NCBI RefSeq assembly: GCF_007845635.1
Contig: NZ_SELG01000029.1
Span: 62,001-126,000, forward strand
Length of the DNA: 64,000 nucleotides
Direction: 5' to 3'
Source of the DNA: Apibacter muscae
GTDB lineage: Bacteria > Bacteroidota > Bacteroidia > Flavobacteriales > Weeksellaceae
Part shown: positions 1 to 9,041 of the stretch, piece by piece
Position numbering within the stretch: the first letter of the stretch is position 1
Layout: every line of letters starts with the position of its first letter
The notes under the pieces: model-generated
What the model was told of the DNA's origin: nothing
Databases searched by the model: none
Seen by the model: the letters and a program-made list of their open reading frames with translations, nothing else
Program-made: the position numbers and the translations under genes

Positions 1-116
1 AGATAAAAACCTATGCTAAATGCAATTACATACATTAGACTATAATATCTTAAAGTAAAGTTTCCTATTTGAATGCCAATACTGGGATCCCAAATAATGT
101 GTAATAATTGATTCAT
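1..116 (-). CDS. lgt: Prolipoprotein diacylglyceryl transferase, N-terminal end (cut by window edge)
   Basis: Only the first 38 codons or so lie in the window; the gene runs off the left edge. Read on the minus strand from the ATG at 116, the product starts [18 protein letters not shown] and continues with a segment containing [11 protein letters not shown]. This matches the usual Lgt start, a short periplasmic stretch with a WDP-like motif followed by the first membrane helix with R-(W/Y)-Y-(G/S)-L. Lgt moves diacylglycerol from phosphatidylglycerol onto the lipobox cysteine of prelipoproteins in the inner membrane. Its ATG overlaps the yidD stop as ATGA (113-116), so the two are translationally coupled and Lgt is the downstream gene. 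The identification rests on a short stretch. Confidence 0.7.
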   Translation of the reverse strand, partial: MNQLLHIIWDPSIGIQIGNFTLRYYSLMYVIAFSIGFY

Positions 117-361
117 TTACTTTTTTTATTTTTCTTTAAAGGCACTGGATCATATCCTTTTCCGCCCCAGGGGTGACAGCTAAATATTCTTTTTAAACCT
201 AACCAAAAGCCATAAACTAATCCATGCAATTTTAATGCTTCTAGCATATATTGAGAGCAAGTGGGAGTAAATCTACAATTGGATCCTAACCATGGCGATA
301 TAGCTAACTGATAAAATCTTATGAATAGAATGAATGGAAATATGGTTATTTTCTTTATCAT
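113..361 (-). CDS. yidD: Membrane protein insertion efficiency factor YidD
   Basis: Small 82-residue protein with the YidD (DUF37) signature: an N-terminal hydrophobic/amphipathic stretch ([19 protein letters not shown]), then [16 protein letters not shown] with the two conserved cysteines, then the [13 protein letters not shown] block and a lysine-rich tail. It associates with the inner membrane and helps YidC-dependent insertion of membrane proteins. An in-frame ATG lies further upstream at 379, but a TATATTTG promoter box covers 377-384, so transcription must start downstream of that codon. I therefore chose the ATG at 361. It overlaps the following lgt by 4 bp. Confidence 0.93.
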   Translation of the reverse strand: MIKKITIFPFILFIRFYQLAISPWLGSNCRFTPTCSQYMLEALKLHGLVYGFWLGLKRIFSCHPWGGKGYDPVPLKKNKKSK

Positions 362-376
362 GCCCAATTTCTCGTA

Positions 377-384
377 CAAATATA
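377..384 (-). promoter_or_regulatory. -7 box TATATTTG of the yidD-lgt operon
   Basis: On the minus strand the sequence reads TATATTTG, a perfect match to the Bacteroidota -7 consensus TAnnTTTG. The ATG at 361 lies 15 nt after the box, so the mRNA would have a very short 5' leader. The box excludes the upstream ATG at 379 as a usable start. Confidence 0.6.
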
Positions 385-410
385 ATTCTAAATATTAGGT
401 TTTTATTTAT

Positions 411-447
411 AAAAAAACTCTTTTTAAAGTTTAAAAAGAGTTTTTTT
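411..447 (-). terminator. Rho-independent terminator after the ppiD-like gene
   Basis: A perfect 18-nt inverted repeat (411-428 against 430-447) with CTC/GAG at its core, flanked by runs of A and T. It lies 16 nt beyond the stop of the ppiD-like gene, with T runs on either strand. Confidence 0.8.
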
Positions 448-463
448 ATAATTATTTGAGGCT

Positions 464-2644
464 TTAATTTCTTGGGTTAGAGTTTAAAATATCTGCTCTA
501 TAATCATCAATTTTTGCTTCTTGATATAGGGTTTGTAAAAGTAAGTTTGGCATTTGTTGAGAGTAAATGCTCATCAATTGCTCTTTAAATGTTTTCTTAT
601 CTCCACTATCTCCTTTAGTAATGGATTTTGTTATTATAACATATACCCCAGCTTTTCCTTCAATAGCCTTAGATTTCTCATTGGGTTTAATACCAAAAGC
701 AGCTCCCCCTACTTTAGGTTCAAAAGAACCTCCTATGGAAGGATTATCAAAAGTTATGTTTGCTTGTTCCTTCGTCGTTTGAAAATCTTTGGCTAATTGG
801 TCTAAAGATTGGTTAGAAGAATTAATTTTATCTGCTATAATTTTTCCTAACAACTCATTTCTTACAGTTGTTTCAATTTGCTTTCTAACTATTGAAGGAT
901 CAGCTAAACCTCCGCTAAATAATGAAGATACTCTAGCAACTATATATCCTTGATCTCCGGTAATAAATAATTCTGTGTCTCCTAAATTTCTTTTAGAATT
1001 AAAAGCCCAAGCAATTATATCAGAATCTTTGTCAGTACCCAGTCCTTCCAACATAGTACCGAAACGTAATATACCTCTTTGCTGTTTAGCATTGAATTTT
1101 TGAGCTTTAGCTACGTTATGAAATTCTTGTGAAGATTTTCCGTTGATATTTTGAATAAATGTATTGGCTTGTTTTCTAACTAAATCTACAGTTGCTTCAG
1201 AAGGTTCAATATTCTTAGCTATGTCAGCAAGTTTATATACAGTTCCAACCGGTTTTCTATCAGTGATCGCAATCACAAAGTATCCTTCAGGTATTTCAAC
1301 CACTTCATATTTACCTAGAGGAGAACTTTCAAGTACCCTTTGTAAGCCTTTATATTCCCCTTTAAAATCTTGGGCAGTTGTTAACTTTATTACACCACCA
1401 TTGCTTGACACTCCGGGATCGTCTGAATACTGAACTACTAATTTAGAAAAATCATTAGGGTTAGCATTTAATTGTTGAACTAACTGATCGGCTTGTGCTT
1501 TGGCTTGCTCTTTTGTTCTAGGTGTCTTTGGTTTTAGTTGTGATCCTGAATCCGTGAAAGATATTAATATATTTTTACCTTGAATAGAATCAACATTTTT
1601 CTTTCCTATTAATTTGGAGTAAACATAAGCCCCACCATCTTCATAAACTGAAGAGACTTGCCCTATGGCTGCCGTTTTTACCCAGTTTTTAATTGCTTGT
1701 GGCAACTGTTGTTCAGCTCTATATATTGGATTAAAATCATTATCAATCAACTGATCTGAGCTTAACTTAGATATATATAAGGAATCATTTTTAACAGATC
1801 CAAAAGCTTGTATGGTATCGCCATCAATAATTGTATTAGTTAATAATTTATTTAATTGATCTAAAATTTGTTTTTTGTCTGAGGAAGAGGCCGTTCCCGG
1901 AAAATATACATAATCTAAAGTTCTATTTTCATCTATTTTAAATAGAGTTTTATGTGCATTAATATAATTTTGCAAATCTTGATCCGTAACTTTTACAGGA
2001 TGTTTGCTTTGGTATGCATTATAATCAACTTTTACATATTCTATGTTTGCAGAATTCACTCTATTTCCTAACAATATATCCACTTCATTAGCATTGGTTA
2101 ATAACCCTGCTCCATAAGAACCAAAATATTGTCTATACATGGCTTGTACACTCAAATTATTTTTAAGTTCTAGAAATTGCTGATACATTTGGCTTAACTC
2201 GGAATTGGCATTCTGGTTCTGTTCAAGTTGTTCAAATTGTTGTTTTATAAGCTGAACATTTATATTGCCATTTTTATCTTTATATTGAGGAGAATTAAAT
2301 ATGTTTGAGTTTCTTGCTGCATTCCAAATCATATCGTCTGTTAAAATAAACCCTGAACTATTAAATTTTTGTTTAATTAATGTGTTTTGAACCAGAGTGT
2401 TCCATACCTGTCCCTCTAAAAAATTTAACGGTACTTGACCTTGATATTGATTTTGAATAAAGTTTAGTTGATTATTATATTCTTGTCTAGTTATCACCTG
2501 ATTGTTTACCTTACCGATAACATTAGGATCTTTACCTCCCAATCTACTCCAATCGATTCCTCCCAATAAAAATAATAGCAGTGCTACTGCTACAAATCCT
2601 ATTAATAACCCGTTTCTTTTTCTTATTTGTCCAAGAATAGCCAT
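464..2644 (-). CDS. Membrane-anchored PpiD/SurA-like peptidyl-prolyl isomerase
   Basis: A 726-residue protein with one N-terminal membrane anchor (about residues 14-31, GLLIGFVAVALLLFLLGG), a SurA-type chaperone region over roughly residues 35-200, and a parvulin-type PpiC region near residues 350-460 recognisable from NDFSKLVVQYSDDPGVSSNGG. The C-terminal third repeats a chaperone-like organisation. This is the flavobacterial PpiD-type periplasmic foldase, expected to help outer-membrane and secreted proteins fold while anchored in the inner membrane. Whether it has isomerase activity cannot be read from the sequence. It stands alone as a transcription unit with its own terminator. Confidence 0.88.
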   Translation of the reverse strand: MAILGQIRKRNGLLIGFVAVALLLFLLGGIDWSRLGGKDPNVIGKVNNQVITRQEYNNQLNFIQNQYQGQVPLNFLEGQVWNTLVQNTLIKQKFNSSGFILTDDMIWNAARNSNIFNSPQYKDKNGNINVQLIKQQFEQLEQNQNANSELSQMYQQFLELKNNLSVQAMYRQYFGSYGAGLLTNANEVDILLGNRVNSANIEYVKVDYNAYQSKHPVKVTDQDLQNYINAHKTLFKIDENRTLDYVYFPGTASSSDKKQILDQLNKLLTNTIIDGDTIQAFGSVKNDSLYISKLSSDQLIDNDFNPIYRAEQQLPQAIKNWVKTAAIGQVSSVYEDGGAYVYSKLIGKKNVDSIQGKNILISFTDSGSQLKPKTPRTKEQAKAQADQLVQQLNANPNDFSKLVVQYSDDPGVSSNGGVIKLTTAQDFKGEYKGLQRVLESSPLGKYEVVEIPEGYFVIAITDRKPVGTVYKLADIAKNIEPSEATVDLVRKQANTFIQNINGKSSQEFHNVAKAQKFNAKQQRGILRFGTMLEGLGTDKDSDIIAWAFNSKRNLGDTELFITGDQGYIVARVSSLFSGGLADPSIVRKQIETTVRNELLGKIIADKINSSNQSLDQLAKDFQTTKEQANITFDNPSIGGSFEPKVGGAAFGIKPNEKSKAIEGKAGVYVIITKSITKGDSGDKKTFKEQLMSIYSQQMPNLLLQTLYQEAKIDDYRADILNSNPRN

Positions 2645-2737
2645 TTAATCTTATGTTTATTATTTTTTTTAATTTACGAAAATACAATTTCAATATGAAT
2701 TACAAAAATATTATTTCAAATGAAATAGTATTTTAAA

Positions 2738-2777
2738 TAAAAATCCCTTAAAGAATTTTTACTTTAAGGGATTTTTA
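2738..2777 (-). terminator. Terminator of the peroxiredoxin-thioredoxin operon
   Basis: Perfect 16-bp arms (2738-2753 and 2762-2777) around an 8-nt loop, with CCCTTAAAG/CTTTAAGGG cores and a T run on the minus strand. It lies 17 nt past the stop of the DUF6952 gene. Confidence 0.85.
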
Positions 2778-2793
2778 TTTTACTTTCTATGAA

Positions 2794-3051
2794 TTATTTA
2801 TCAATAGAACCTAAAACTCTTTTCATAAAAGCGTTTAAAGCTTCTTTTTGATCCATTCCTTCTTGTACCATTTTATGAACCTCTATAGCTCCGTACATAT
2901 TAGAAATTAATTCTCCAATTACATCAATTTCTTCATCTTTCAACCCTGGTGATTCAGTAAGATCTTCCAAAGTTTCAATCGTTTCATTCACATAATCTTC
3001 ATCATTTTTCTCAATAAATTGAGTTAAATGTTTAATTACCGGTAACTTCAT
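2794..3051 (-). CDS. DUF6952-type small acidic protein
   Basis: An 85-residue, mostly helical, acidic protein with no signal peptide or membrane segment. I recognise it as the small protein (DUF6952) that follows thioredoxin in many Flavobacteriia; its function is unknown. Its ATG lies 20 nt inside the end of the thioredoxin gene, so translation is probably coupled. Position in a peroxiredoxin-thioredoxin operon suggests a part in peroxide defence or in adapting the thioredoxin, but this is only context. Confidence 0.8.
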   Translation of the reverse strand: MKLPVIKHLTQFIEKNDEDYVNETIETLEDLTESPGLKDEEIDVIGELISNMYGAIEVHKMVQEGMDQKEALNAFMKRVLGSIDK

Positions 3052-3346
3052 TGACTAGCTCTTGTAAAGGTTCTATTTTGTTTGTTTGTATTTGATTTAC
3101 TAATTTACCATCTTTAAAAGCTGCAAATGTAGGTAAGTTGGTAACATTTGCTAATTTTCTAGATTCAGGAAATTTTTCAGCATCTGCGATCACGAATGGA
3201 ATGTTCTCATTTTCAGCAGCTATTTTTTTAAATTTAGGCTTCATAATCTTACAATTCCCGCACCATGTGGCAGCATATTGAACTAAAACAATGGGTGAAC
3301 TTTGTACAATTTCTTGAAGGTTATCTTGATCTAATTCTTGTACCAT
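3032..3346 (-). CDS. Thioredoxin-family protein with a CGNC active site
   Basis: A 104-residue cytosolic thioredoxin fold. The redox site is W28-C29-G30-N31-C32 rather than the classical WCGPC, and the cis-proline loop is visible as NLPTFAAF. The Asn in place of Pro should shift the redox potential. It lies 24 nt downstream of the 2-Cys peroxiredoxin, which it probably reduces, and overlaps the DUF6952 gene by 20 nt. Confidence 0.93.
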   Translation of the reverse strand: MVQELDQDNLQEIVQSSPIVLVQYAATWCGNCKIMKPKFKKIAAENENIPFVIADAEKFPESRKLANVTNLPTFAAFKDGKLVNQIQTNKIEPLQELVNEVTGN

Positions 3347-3370
3347 AATAATTTTTGTTTTAAAATTAAA

Positions 3371-4009
3371 TTAATGAGAAGATAAATAATCAGCTACACC
3401 TTTTCTATCTGCATGCATTGCTTCTTTACCTTCTTCCCAGTTTGCCGGACATACTTCTCCGTATTTTTGTACGTGAGCGTAAGCATCTATCAATCTTAAA
3501 TACTCTTGAACATTTCTACCCAAAGGCATATCGTTAACACTCTCGTGAAATACTTTTCCTTCTTCATCTATCAAAAAAGTTGCTCTATAAGTAACGTTGG
3601 ATCCTTCTATAATTACTGTATCATGATCTTCGTCATAAGAAGAAGATTGAATATCAAGAATACCTAAAATATTGGATAAGTTTCTTGTAGTATCTGCTAA
3701 AATTGGATACGTCACTCCTTCAATACCCCCATTGTCTTTAGGTGTATTTAACCATGCAAAATGTACTTCATTGGTATCACAAGATGCTCCAACAACTAAA
3801 GTATTTCTTTTTTCAAATTCTGATAACGCTTCTTGAAAAGCATGCAATTCTGTAGGGCAAACAAAAGTAAAATCTTTTGGATACCAGAACAACAACACTT
3901 TTTTATTTTTTTTTGTAGCTTCTTCAAACACATTAATCTTTAGATCATCTCCCATATGATCCATAGCATCTACTGAAATATTTGGAAATTTTTTACCTAC
4001 TAATGACAT
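3371..4009 (-). CDS. 2-Cys peroxiredoxin (AhpC/Prx1 group)
   Basis: A 212-residue peroxiredoxin. The peroxidatic cysteine is Cys51 in DFTFVCPTEL and the resolving cysteine is Cys187 in GEVCPANW near the C-terminus, as in typical 2-Cys enzymes. It reduces hydrogen and organic peroxides in the cytosol. No AhpF is present; the thioredoxin gene immediately downstream is the likely electron donor. It is the first gene of a three-gene operon closed by the terminator at 2738-2777. Confidence 0.95.
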   Translation of the reverse strand: MSLVGKKFPNISVDAMDHMGDDLKINVFEEATKKNKKVLLFWYPKDFTFVCPTELHAFQEALSEFEKRNTLVVGASCDTNEVHFAWLNTPKDNGGIEGVTYPILADTTRNLSNILGILDIQSSSYDEDHDTVIIEGSNVTYRATFLIDEEGKVFHESVNDMPLGRNVQEYLRLIDAYAHVQKYGEVCPANWEEGKEAMHADRKGVADYLSSH

Positions 4010-4226
4010 AAGATAATTTTTTTTATTCTTTTTACTTATCGTAAAGGTACAAATTAATTGACTATTTAATTCTCAATCGATGATTAATCTTTTTTATACA
4101 AGAATAAAAAAGTTTTATAAGAATAGGTTTAACAATTTAATAAAATATAACAATCCACTATACAAGTATAGATTTATTCTATTTCAAATGTTTAAATAGA
4201 TTTATTCCCTACTATTTTTTTAAGAG

Positions 4227-4859
4227 TTAAGGTATGTTTAAATATTTATGAGTTTGTAAAGAAATTTTCCATTTTGGATTTTTCATTACATAATCTATAA
4301 TTTTAGGAGTCATTTTTTCTCTATTGCTCCATTCCGGTTGTAAATACAAAAGAGCTTCATTATTTACTTTTTCAGCTTGCTCCTCTGCAAAAATAAAATC
4401 ATGTTGATTATAGATAATCATTTTCAACTCATGTGTTTTTTCATAAATCTCCTTTAGTGGTAAGGAGTTTTTTTTAGGTGAAAGGCAAATCCAGTCTATC
4501 GTTCCGCTCATAGGATAAGCTCCAGAAGTTTCGATGTGTATCGTGCATCCCAATTCTTTTAATATTGAAGTAAGTGGACTCAAATTCCACATCAATGGTT
4601 CTCCTCCAGTTAAAACAATAGTTTTGGAATGTTTTACTGCCATTTTAGCTATTTCTTCTGCTGAACTTACTGGGTGTAAATCAGGGTTCCAACTTTCTTT
4701 CACATCACACCAATGACAACCAACATCACAACCTCCAATACGAATAAAGTAAGCACTTGTCCCCGTATGTCTTCCCTCTCCTTGTATGGTATAAAAATGT
4801 TCCATAATAGGGAGTGATAATCCTAGGTCTAAGTCCGATTGCTCATTCATTGATTTCAT
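4227..4859 (-). CDS. queE: 7-carboxy-7-deazaguanine synthase QueE (radical SAM)
   Basis: A 210-residue radical SAM protein. The cluster-binding cysteines are Cys44, Cys48 and Cys51 (GGCDVGCHWCD, a CX3CX2C form), followed by LTGGEPLMW. QueE turns 6-carboxytetrahydropterin into 7-carboxy-7-deazaguanine in the queuosine/preQ1 pathway. The preceding enzyme, QueD, is encoded separately at 26238-26681. A second in-frame Met at residue 4 could be the true start. Confidence 0.93.
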   Translation of the reverse strand: MKSMNEQSDLDLGLSLPIMEHFYTIQGEGRHTGTSAYFIRIGGCDVGCHWCDVKESWNPDLHPVSSAEEIAKMAVKHSKTIVLTGGEPLMWNLSPLTSILKELGCTIHIETSGAYPMSGTIDWICLSPKKNSLPLKEIYEKTHELKMIIYNQHDFIFAEEQAEKVNNEALLYLQPEWSNREKMTPKIIDYVMKNPKWKISLQTHKYLNIP

Positions 4860-4903
4860 AATTCAAACAGTTAAAATAGTTACTAAAGGTACAAAAAGAA
4901 TGA

Positions 4904-5479
4904 TTATTTATATAGATTGCTTCCATCGATATACTTATATACTTCTGGTGGCAATAATGGGCGGATATTTTTTTTGTTTTTTATGTATTCTCTGATTAAT
5001 GTTGATGATATTTCAATTTTAGGTGCTGCAATTTTCGACATCTTAGGATGTTCTAAAGGAATGGTAGTATATTCATGACTTCTTGGATAGACGTAGACTT
5101 CGTAACGTTTTAATATTTCTTCGTAGTTCTTCCACTTAGGAAAGTGTATCCAATTATCTTCCCCCATAAGCAATACAAATTTTTTATTTGGATGGGTTTC
5201 TTGTAACGCTACAAGAGTATCTATGGTGTAAGAAGGTTTAGGCAATGAAAATTCCACGTTGGAAGATTCAAACTTAGAGTACTTTTCGATTGCTAAATTT
5301 ACCATTTCTAGCCTATGGTGATCCTCCAACAAAGTAGATTTATTTTTAAAAGGATTGTGAGGGGTAACTACAAACCAAACTTTGTCTAAATCTGTATTTT
5401 CTACAATGCTATTGGCTAAAATTAAATGTCCAATATGAACAGGATTAAAGGAACCAAAAAATAAACCTATCTTATTCAT
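4904..5479 (-). CDS. nadD: Nicotinate-nucleotide adenylyltransferase
   Basis: A 191-residue nucleotidyltransferase with the HxGH motif (GSFNPVHIGHLILAN) near the N-terminus and the ISSTLIREYI block (ISSTxIR) near the C-terminus, both characteristic of NadD. It adenylates nicotinate mononucleotide in NAD synthesis. The gene lies 17 nt downstream of recJ on the same strand and is probably co-transcribed with it. Confidence 0.95.
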   Translation of the reverse strand: MNKIGLFFGSFNPVHIGHLILANSIVENTDLDKVWFVVTPHNPFKNKSTLLEDHHRLEMVNLAIEKYSKFESSNVEFSLPKPSYTIDTLVALQETHPNKKFVLLMGEDNWIHFPKWKNYEEILKRYEVYVYPRSHEYTTIPLEHPKMSKIAAPKIEISSTLIREYIKNKKNIRPLLPPEVYKYIDGSNLYK

Positions 5480-5496
5480 TTGTATGCTTAATGAAA

Positions 5497-7206
5497 TTAT
5501 TCTTCTTTAAATAATACATCTTTAATTTGCAATTGATAGAATGTTTTTCCTTGCCAAAAATTTTCATACAGAGAAAAAACCATATCAAAGGGATATTTTT
5601 CAAATTTATGGATTAAATGCCCCATTTTAAAGGCTATTACTTCAAAAGAGTTTTTAAGATTATCTTGAAAAACTGTCATTTTTAAATGCTCTTTTTCTCT
5701 TCCCATAAGAGTAAAATATCCTCCAAAAGATACATTTTTAGCAAGGAAAACAGGTCTTAAATTTCCTGGCCCAAAAGGTTCAAAGTAATGAATCAGTTTA
5801 AAGAACCGCTTGTTTATTGATTTTAAAGAAATTTCTTCATCGATTTCTATGACCGGCGTTCTTTGGTTTTCTTTGATGGTTTCTTTAACTATTGTCTCAA
5901 ATTTTTCTTTAAAAGGAATAAAATTTTCTTTTTTTAAAGTAAGTCCTGCAGCATACATATGACCTCCAAATTGTTCTAAATATTCAGAAGTGCGTTCCAG
6001 AGCACTATATATATCAAAACCAACTACACTTCTGGCAGAAGCTACCAAATCATCATTTTTACCCTCCGTAAATACTAAAGTGGGGCGGTAGTATTCTTCA
6101 ATCAATCGCGAAGCTACAATCCCAATTACTCCTTTGTGCCAATTTTTGTTATAGACAACGGTAGAGTAATTTTCTGTCTGCCCAGTTTTTTTTATTTCAA
6201 GAATAGCTTCGGTAGTTATATTAGCGTCTAGCTCTCTTCTCTCATTATTTAACTCATTGATTTGTGAATAAATCCTACGAGCTTCTATCTCATTTTGTGA
6301 AATTAATAATTCTACTGCATTATGTGCATGGCTAATTCTACCAGCAGCATTAATTTTTGGGGCTATTCCAAAAACAATATTACTAACCGAAAAGGTTTCT
6401 CTAACTTCTTTTGGTAGAAAAAATTTCAATCCAACTCTAGGTTTTTCTATTAACTGTCTCAAACCAAAATAAGTTAATATTCTATTTTCCTCTATCAACG
6501 GAACTATATCTGCAGCTATACTTATAGCTACCAAATCTAAGTAGGAATATATATCAGGGGAAGAAATATTTTTTTTTTGTGACAGTGCCTGCATTAATTT
6601 AAACCCTACTCCACATCCACTCAAATGTTTGCATGGATATTCGCAATCAGGTCTTTGGGGATCTAAGTTTGCGACTGCTGGCGGTAAGATTTCCCCCGGC
6701 AAATGATGATCACAAACGATAAAGTCTATTTGGTTTTCTTTTGCATATAAAACTTTCTCCACTTCCTTTATCCCACAATCTAAAGTTATTATAAGAGAAA
6801 AATTATTTTCTATGGCATAATCTACTCCTTGGTAAGACACTCCATAACCTTCCTGATACCTGTCTGGAATATAATATTCTACCTTTTCGTAAAAAGAATG
6901 TAGAAACATATAAAACATAGCTACGGAAGTAGTTCCATCTACATCGTAATCACCATAAATGAGTATTTTTTCTTTTTTTTCAATCGCAAGCAAAATTCTT
7001 TCTGTTGCAATTTCCATATCCTTCATCAAAAAAGGATCGTGTAACTCATCTAAAGAAGGTTTAAAAAATAATTTTGTTTTATCAAAGGTATCAATCTTTC
7101 TTTGTAACAAAAGACAAGCAATTTCAACAGGAAAGTTTAACTCTTCTGCAAGCGTATTGATTTGATCTTTGTCAGATTTAGATCGTAGAACCCATCGATT
7201 TTGCAT
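5497..7206 (-). CDS. recJ: Single-stranded-DNA exonuclease RecJ
   Basis: A 569-residue member of the DHH phosphoesterase family. Motif I is IYGDYDVDGTTS, the DHH motif is VCDHHLPG, and the DHHA1 region carries the EQFGGHMYAAGL glycine-rich signature. An OB-like C-terminal domain follows. RecJ degrades single-stranded DNA 5' to 3' in recombination and repair. Length and domain order are normal. Co-directional with nadD downstream. Confidence 0.96.
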   Translation of the reverse strand: MQNRWVLRSKSDKDQINTLAEELNFPVEIACLLLQRKIDTFDKTKLFFKPSLDELHDPFLMKDMEIATERILLAIEKKEKILIYGDYDVDGTTSVAMFYMFLHSFYEKVEYYIPDRYQEGYGVSYQGVDYAIENNFSLIITLDCGIKEVEKVLYAKENQIDFIVCDHHLPGEILPPAVANLDPQRPDCEYPCKHLSGCGVGFKLMQALSQKKNISSPDIYSYLDLVAISIAADIVPLIEENRILTYFGLRQLIEKPRVGLKFFLPKEVRETFSVSNIVFGIAPKINAAGRISHAHNAVELLISQNEIEARRIYSQINELNNERRELDANITTEAILEIKKTGQTENYSTVVYNKNWHKGVIGIVASRLIEEYYRPTLVFTEGKNDDLVASARSVVGFDIYSALERTSEYLEQFGGHMYAAGLTLKKENFIPFKEKFETIVKETIKENQRTPVIEIDEEISLKSINKRFFKLIHYFEPFGPGNLRPVFLAKNVSFGGYFTLMGREKEHLKMTVFQDNLKNSFEVIAFKMGHLIHKFEKYPFDMVFSLYENFWQGKTFYQLQIKDVLFKEE

Positions 7207-7295
7207 AGCTCACAAAGATACTCATTTTCAATGAGTCTGATAAATGAGTAGTAGAATATTTTAAAATAGAGGGTTAATGATAACAGGTTTAAAAC

Positions 7296-7811
7296 TTATC
7301 CATCGTAATCGTTAGGGAATCTTTTTTTTACTTTTTCAACCGCTTGAAGAACTTTAATTTCATTTACTTTTCGGAATTGTTCTAACTTTTTTGTAATTTC
7401 TTCTGAAAAAGGAGAAAGCATTTGGGCGGCTAAAATACCTGCATTTTTTGCAGCATTTAAAGCTACAGTTGCCACGGGTATACCATTGGGCATTTGTAGA
7501 ATAGATAAAATTGAATCCCATCCATCAATTGAATTTGAGGATTTTATAGGTACACCTATCACGGGCAATGTGGTTTGCGAAGCTACCATCCCTGGAAGGT
7601 GAGCCGCTCCTCCGGCTCCAGCTATTATTACTTTTAATCCTCTTGCATACGCAGATTTTGAATATTCAACCATTCGATCTGGAGTTCTATGCGCAGATAC
7701 AATGGTTAATTCGTAAGGGATTTCCATCTCGTTTAAGATTTCTACGGCTTGTTCCATAACAGGTAAATCACTGTCGCTTCCCATTATAATTCCTACTAAG
7801 GCTGAGCTCAT
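7296..7811 (-). CDS. purE: N5-carboxyaminoimidazole ribonucleotide mutase PurE
   Basis: A 171-residue PurE with [10 protein letters not shown] at the N-terminus, the SAHRTPDRM active-site motif and [13 protein letters not shown]. It converts N5-CAIR to CAIR in purine synthesis. Its start overlaps the end of purK by 4 nt (ATGA), so PurK and PurE are translationally coupled; this pairing identifies it as the PurK-dependent class I enzyme. Confidence 0.97.
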   Translation of the reverse strand: MSSALVGIIMGSDSDLPVMEQAVEILNEMEIPYELTIVSAHRTPDRMVEYSKSAYARGLKVIIAGAGGAAHLPGMVASQTTLPVIGVPIKSSNSIDGWDSILSILQMPNGIPVATVALNAAKNAGILAAQMLSPFSEEITKKLEQFRKVNEIKVLQAVEKVKKRFPNDYDG

Positions 7812-8932
7812 TGGGCTATAACTTTAAATTTTGATTTTATAAAATTAATTTTTTCAACTATTTCTTCCTTATTCTTCCCTAGTACGGTTACATGCCCCAT
7901 CTTTCTTCCAGGCTTAGTGATGCGTTTACCATACAAATGCAAATACGTTTGGGGCAAGGAAATTAAATCTTCTATACCTACATACTCCGCTTCCCCTTCT
8001 TGTTTGGGATCACCGATTACATTGACCATGGCAGAGCACTCTCTAATACAAACATCCCCCAAGGGTAGATTTGCTAAAACTCGAAGCATTTGATCGTATT
8101 GGGAAGAACTATTGGCTTCTATAGTAGGATGTCCACTATTGTGGACCCTTGGAGCTATTTCATTAATAATTACCGAATCATCTTCCAACAAAAACAATTC
8201 TACACAAAAAATTCCGGGTGTATTTAAAGCTTCTATGGCTTGTATACTTATATCTTTAGCAACTTCTTTTATTTTATCCTCAATTTCTGCTGGGGATAAA
8301 AGATAATCCACAAGATTTAAAGTCTCATCAAAAACCATTTCTACCACGTCAAAAACGCAAGATTGCCCATTTTCATTTTTGGAAATTATAACGGACAATT
8401 CTTTTTTTATTGGAACAACATTTTCAATGACCGAAGGCTCATCCCAAACCTGTTGCAAATCCTCCGCATTTTTTATAATTTGTACTCCCTTTCCATCGTA
8501 GCCTCCCACCCGTAATTTTTGTACAAAAGGGTATTTTAATTGAGGATGATTCAAAAGTTCGTTACGATTCTGAACCGTATAAAAGTCTGAACTGGGCAGA
8601 TGATTCTCTTTGTAAAATTCTTTTTGTAACCCTTTATCTTTAATTAATTCCAAGCATTCTGGACTTGGTATAATTTTTTTTCCTTGATTTCTCAATTCTT
8701 TTAAAGCCTCTACATTCACATTCTCAATCTCTATACTAATAACATCTTTATCTTTTCCAAAATTTAGTACAGATGTGTAGTCTTTAAAGTCTCCAACGGT
8801 AAAAGAATTTTTAAAAATTGAACATGAAGCTTCGGCATCTGGCTCTAAAAAACCGATGGTATATGGATAATTTATAGCATTCTGCATGAACATTCTTCCC
8901 AATTGTCCTCCACCTAAAATTCCTATTTTCAT
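7808..8932 (-). CDS. purK: N5-carboxyaminoimidazole ribonucleotide synthase PurK
   Basis: A 374-residue ATP-grasp enzyme beginning [19 protein letters not shown], with YDGKGV in the ATP-binding region and the [14 protein letters not shown] motif. It carboxylates AIR with bicarbonate and ATP. First gene of the purK-purE pair. Confidence 0.97.
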   Translation of the reverse strand: MKIGILGGGQLGRMFMQNAINYPYTIGFLEPDAEASCSIFKNSFTVGDFKDYTSVLNFGKDKDVISIEIENVNVEALKELRNQGKKIIPSPECLELIKDKGLQKEFYKENHLPSSDFYTVQNRNELLNHPQLKYPFVQKLRVGGYDGKGVQIIKNAEDLQQVWDEPSVIENVVPIKKELSVIISKNENGQSCVFDVVEMVFDETLNLVDYLLSPAEIEDKIKEVAKDISIQAIEALNTPGIFCVELFLLEDDSVIINEIAPRVHNSGHPTIEANSSSQYDQMLRVLANLPLGDVCIRECSAMVNVIGDPKQEGEAEYVGIEDLISLPQTYLHLYGKRITKPGRKMGHVTVLGKNKEEIVEKINFIKSKFKVIAQ

Positions 8933-9041
8933 TACTCTTTATTATTTACACACAAATATAAATAGTTTCCTACTTGCCTACCCACTATTCTTACGGATAA
9001 TTTACAGCTTTATTTTAAAAAGTTGAAAGTTTGACTAACCC

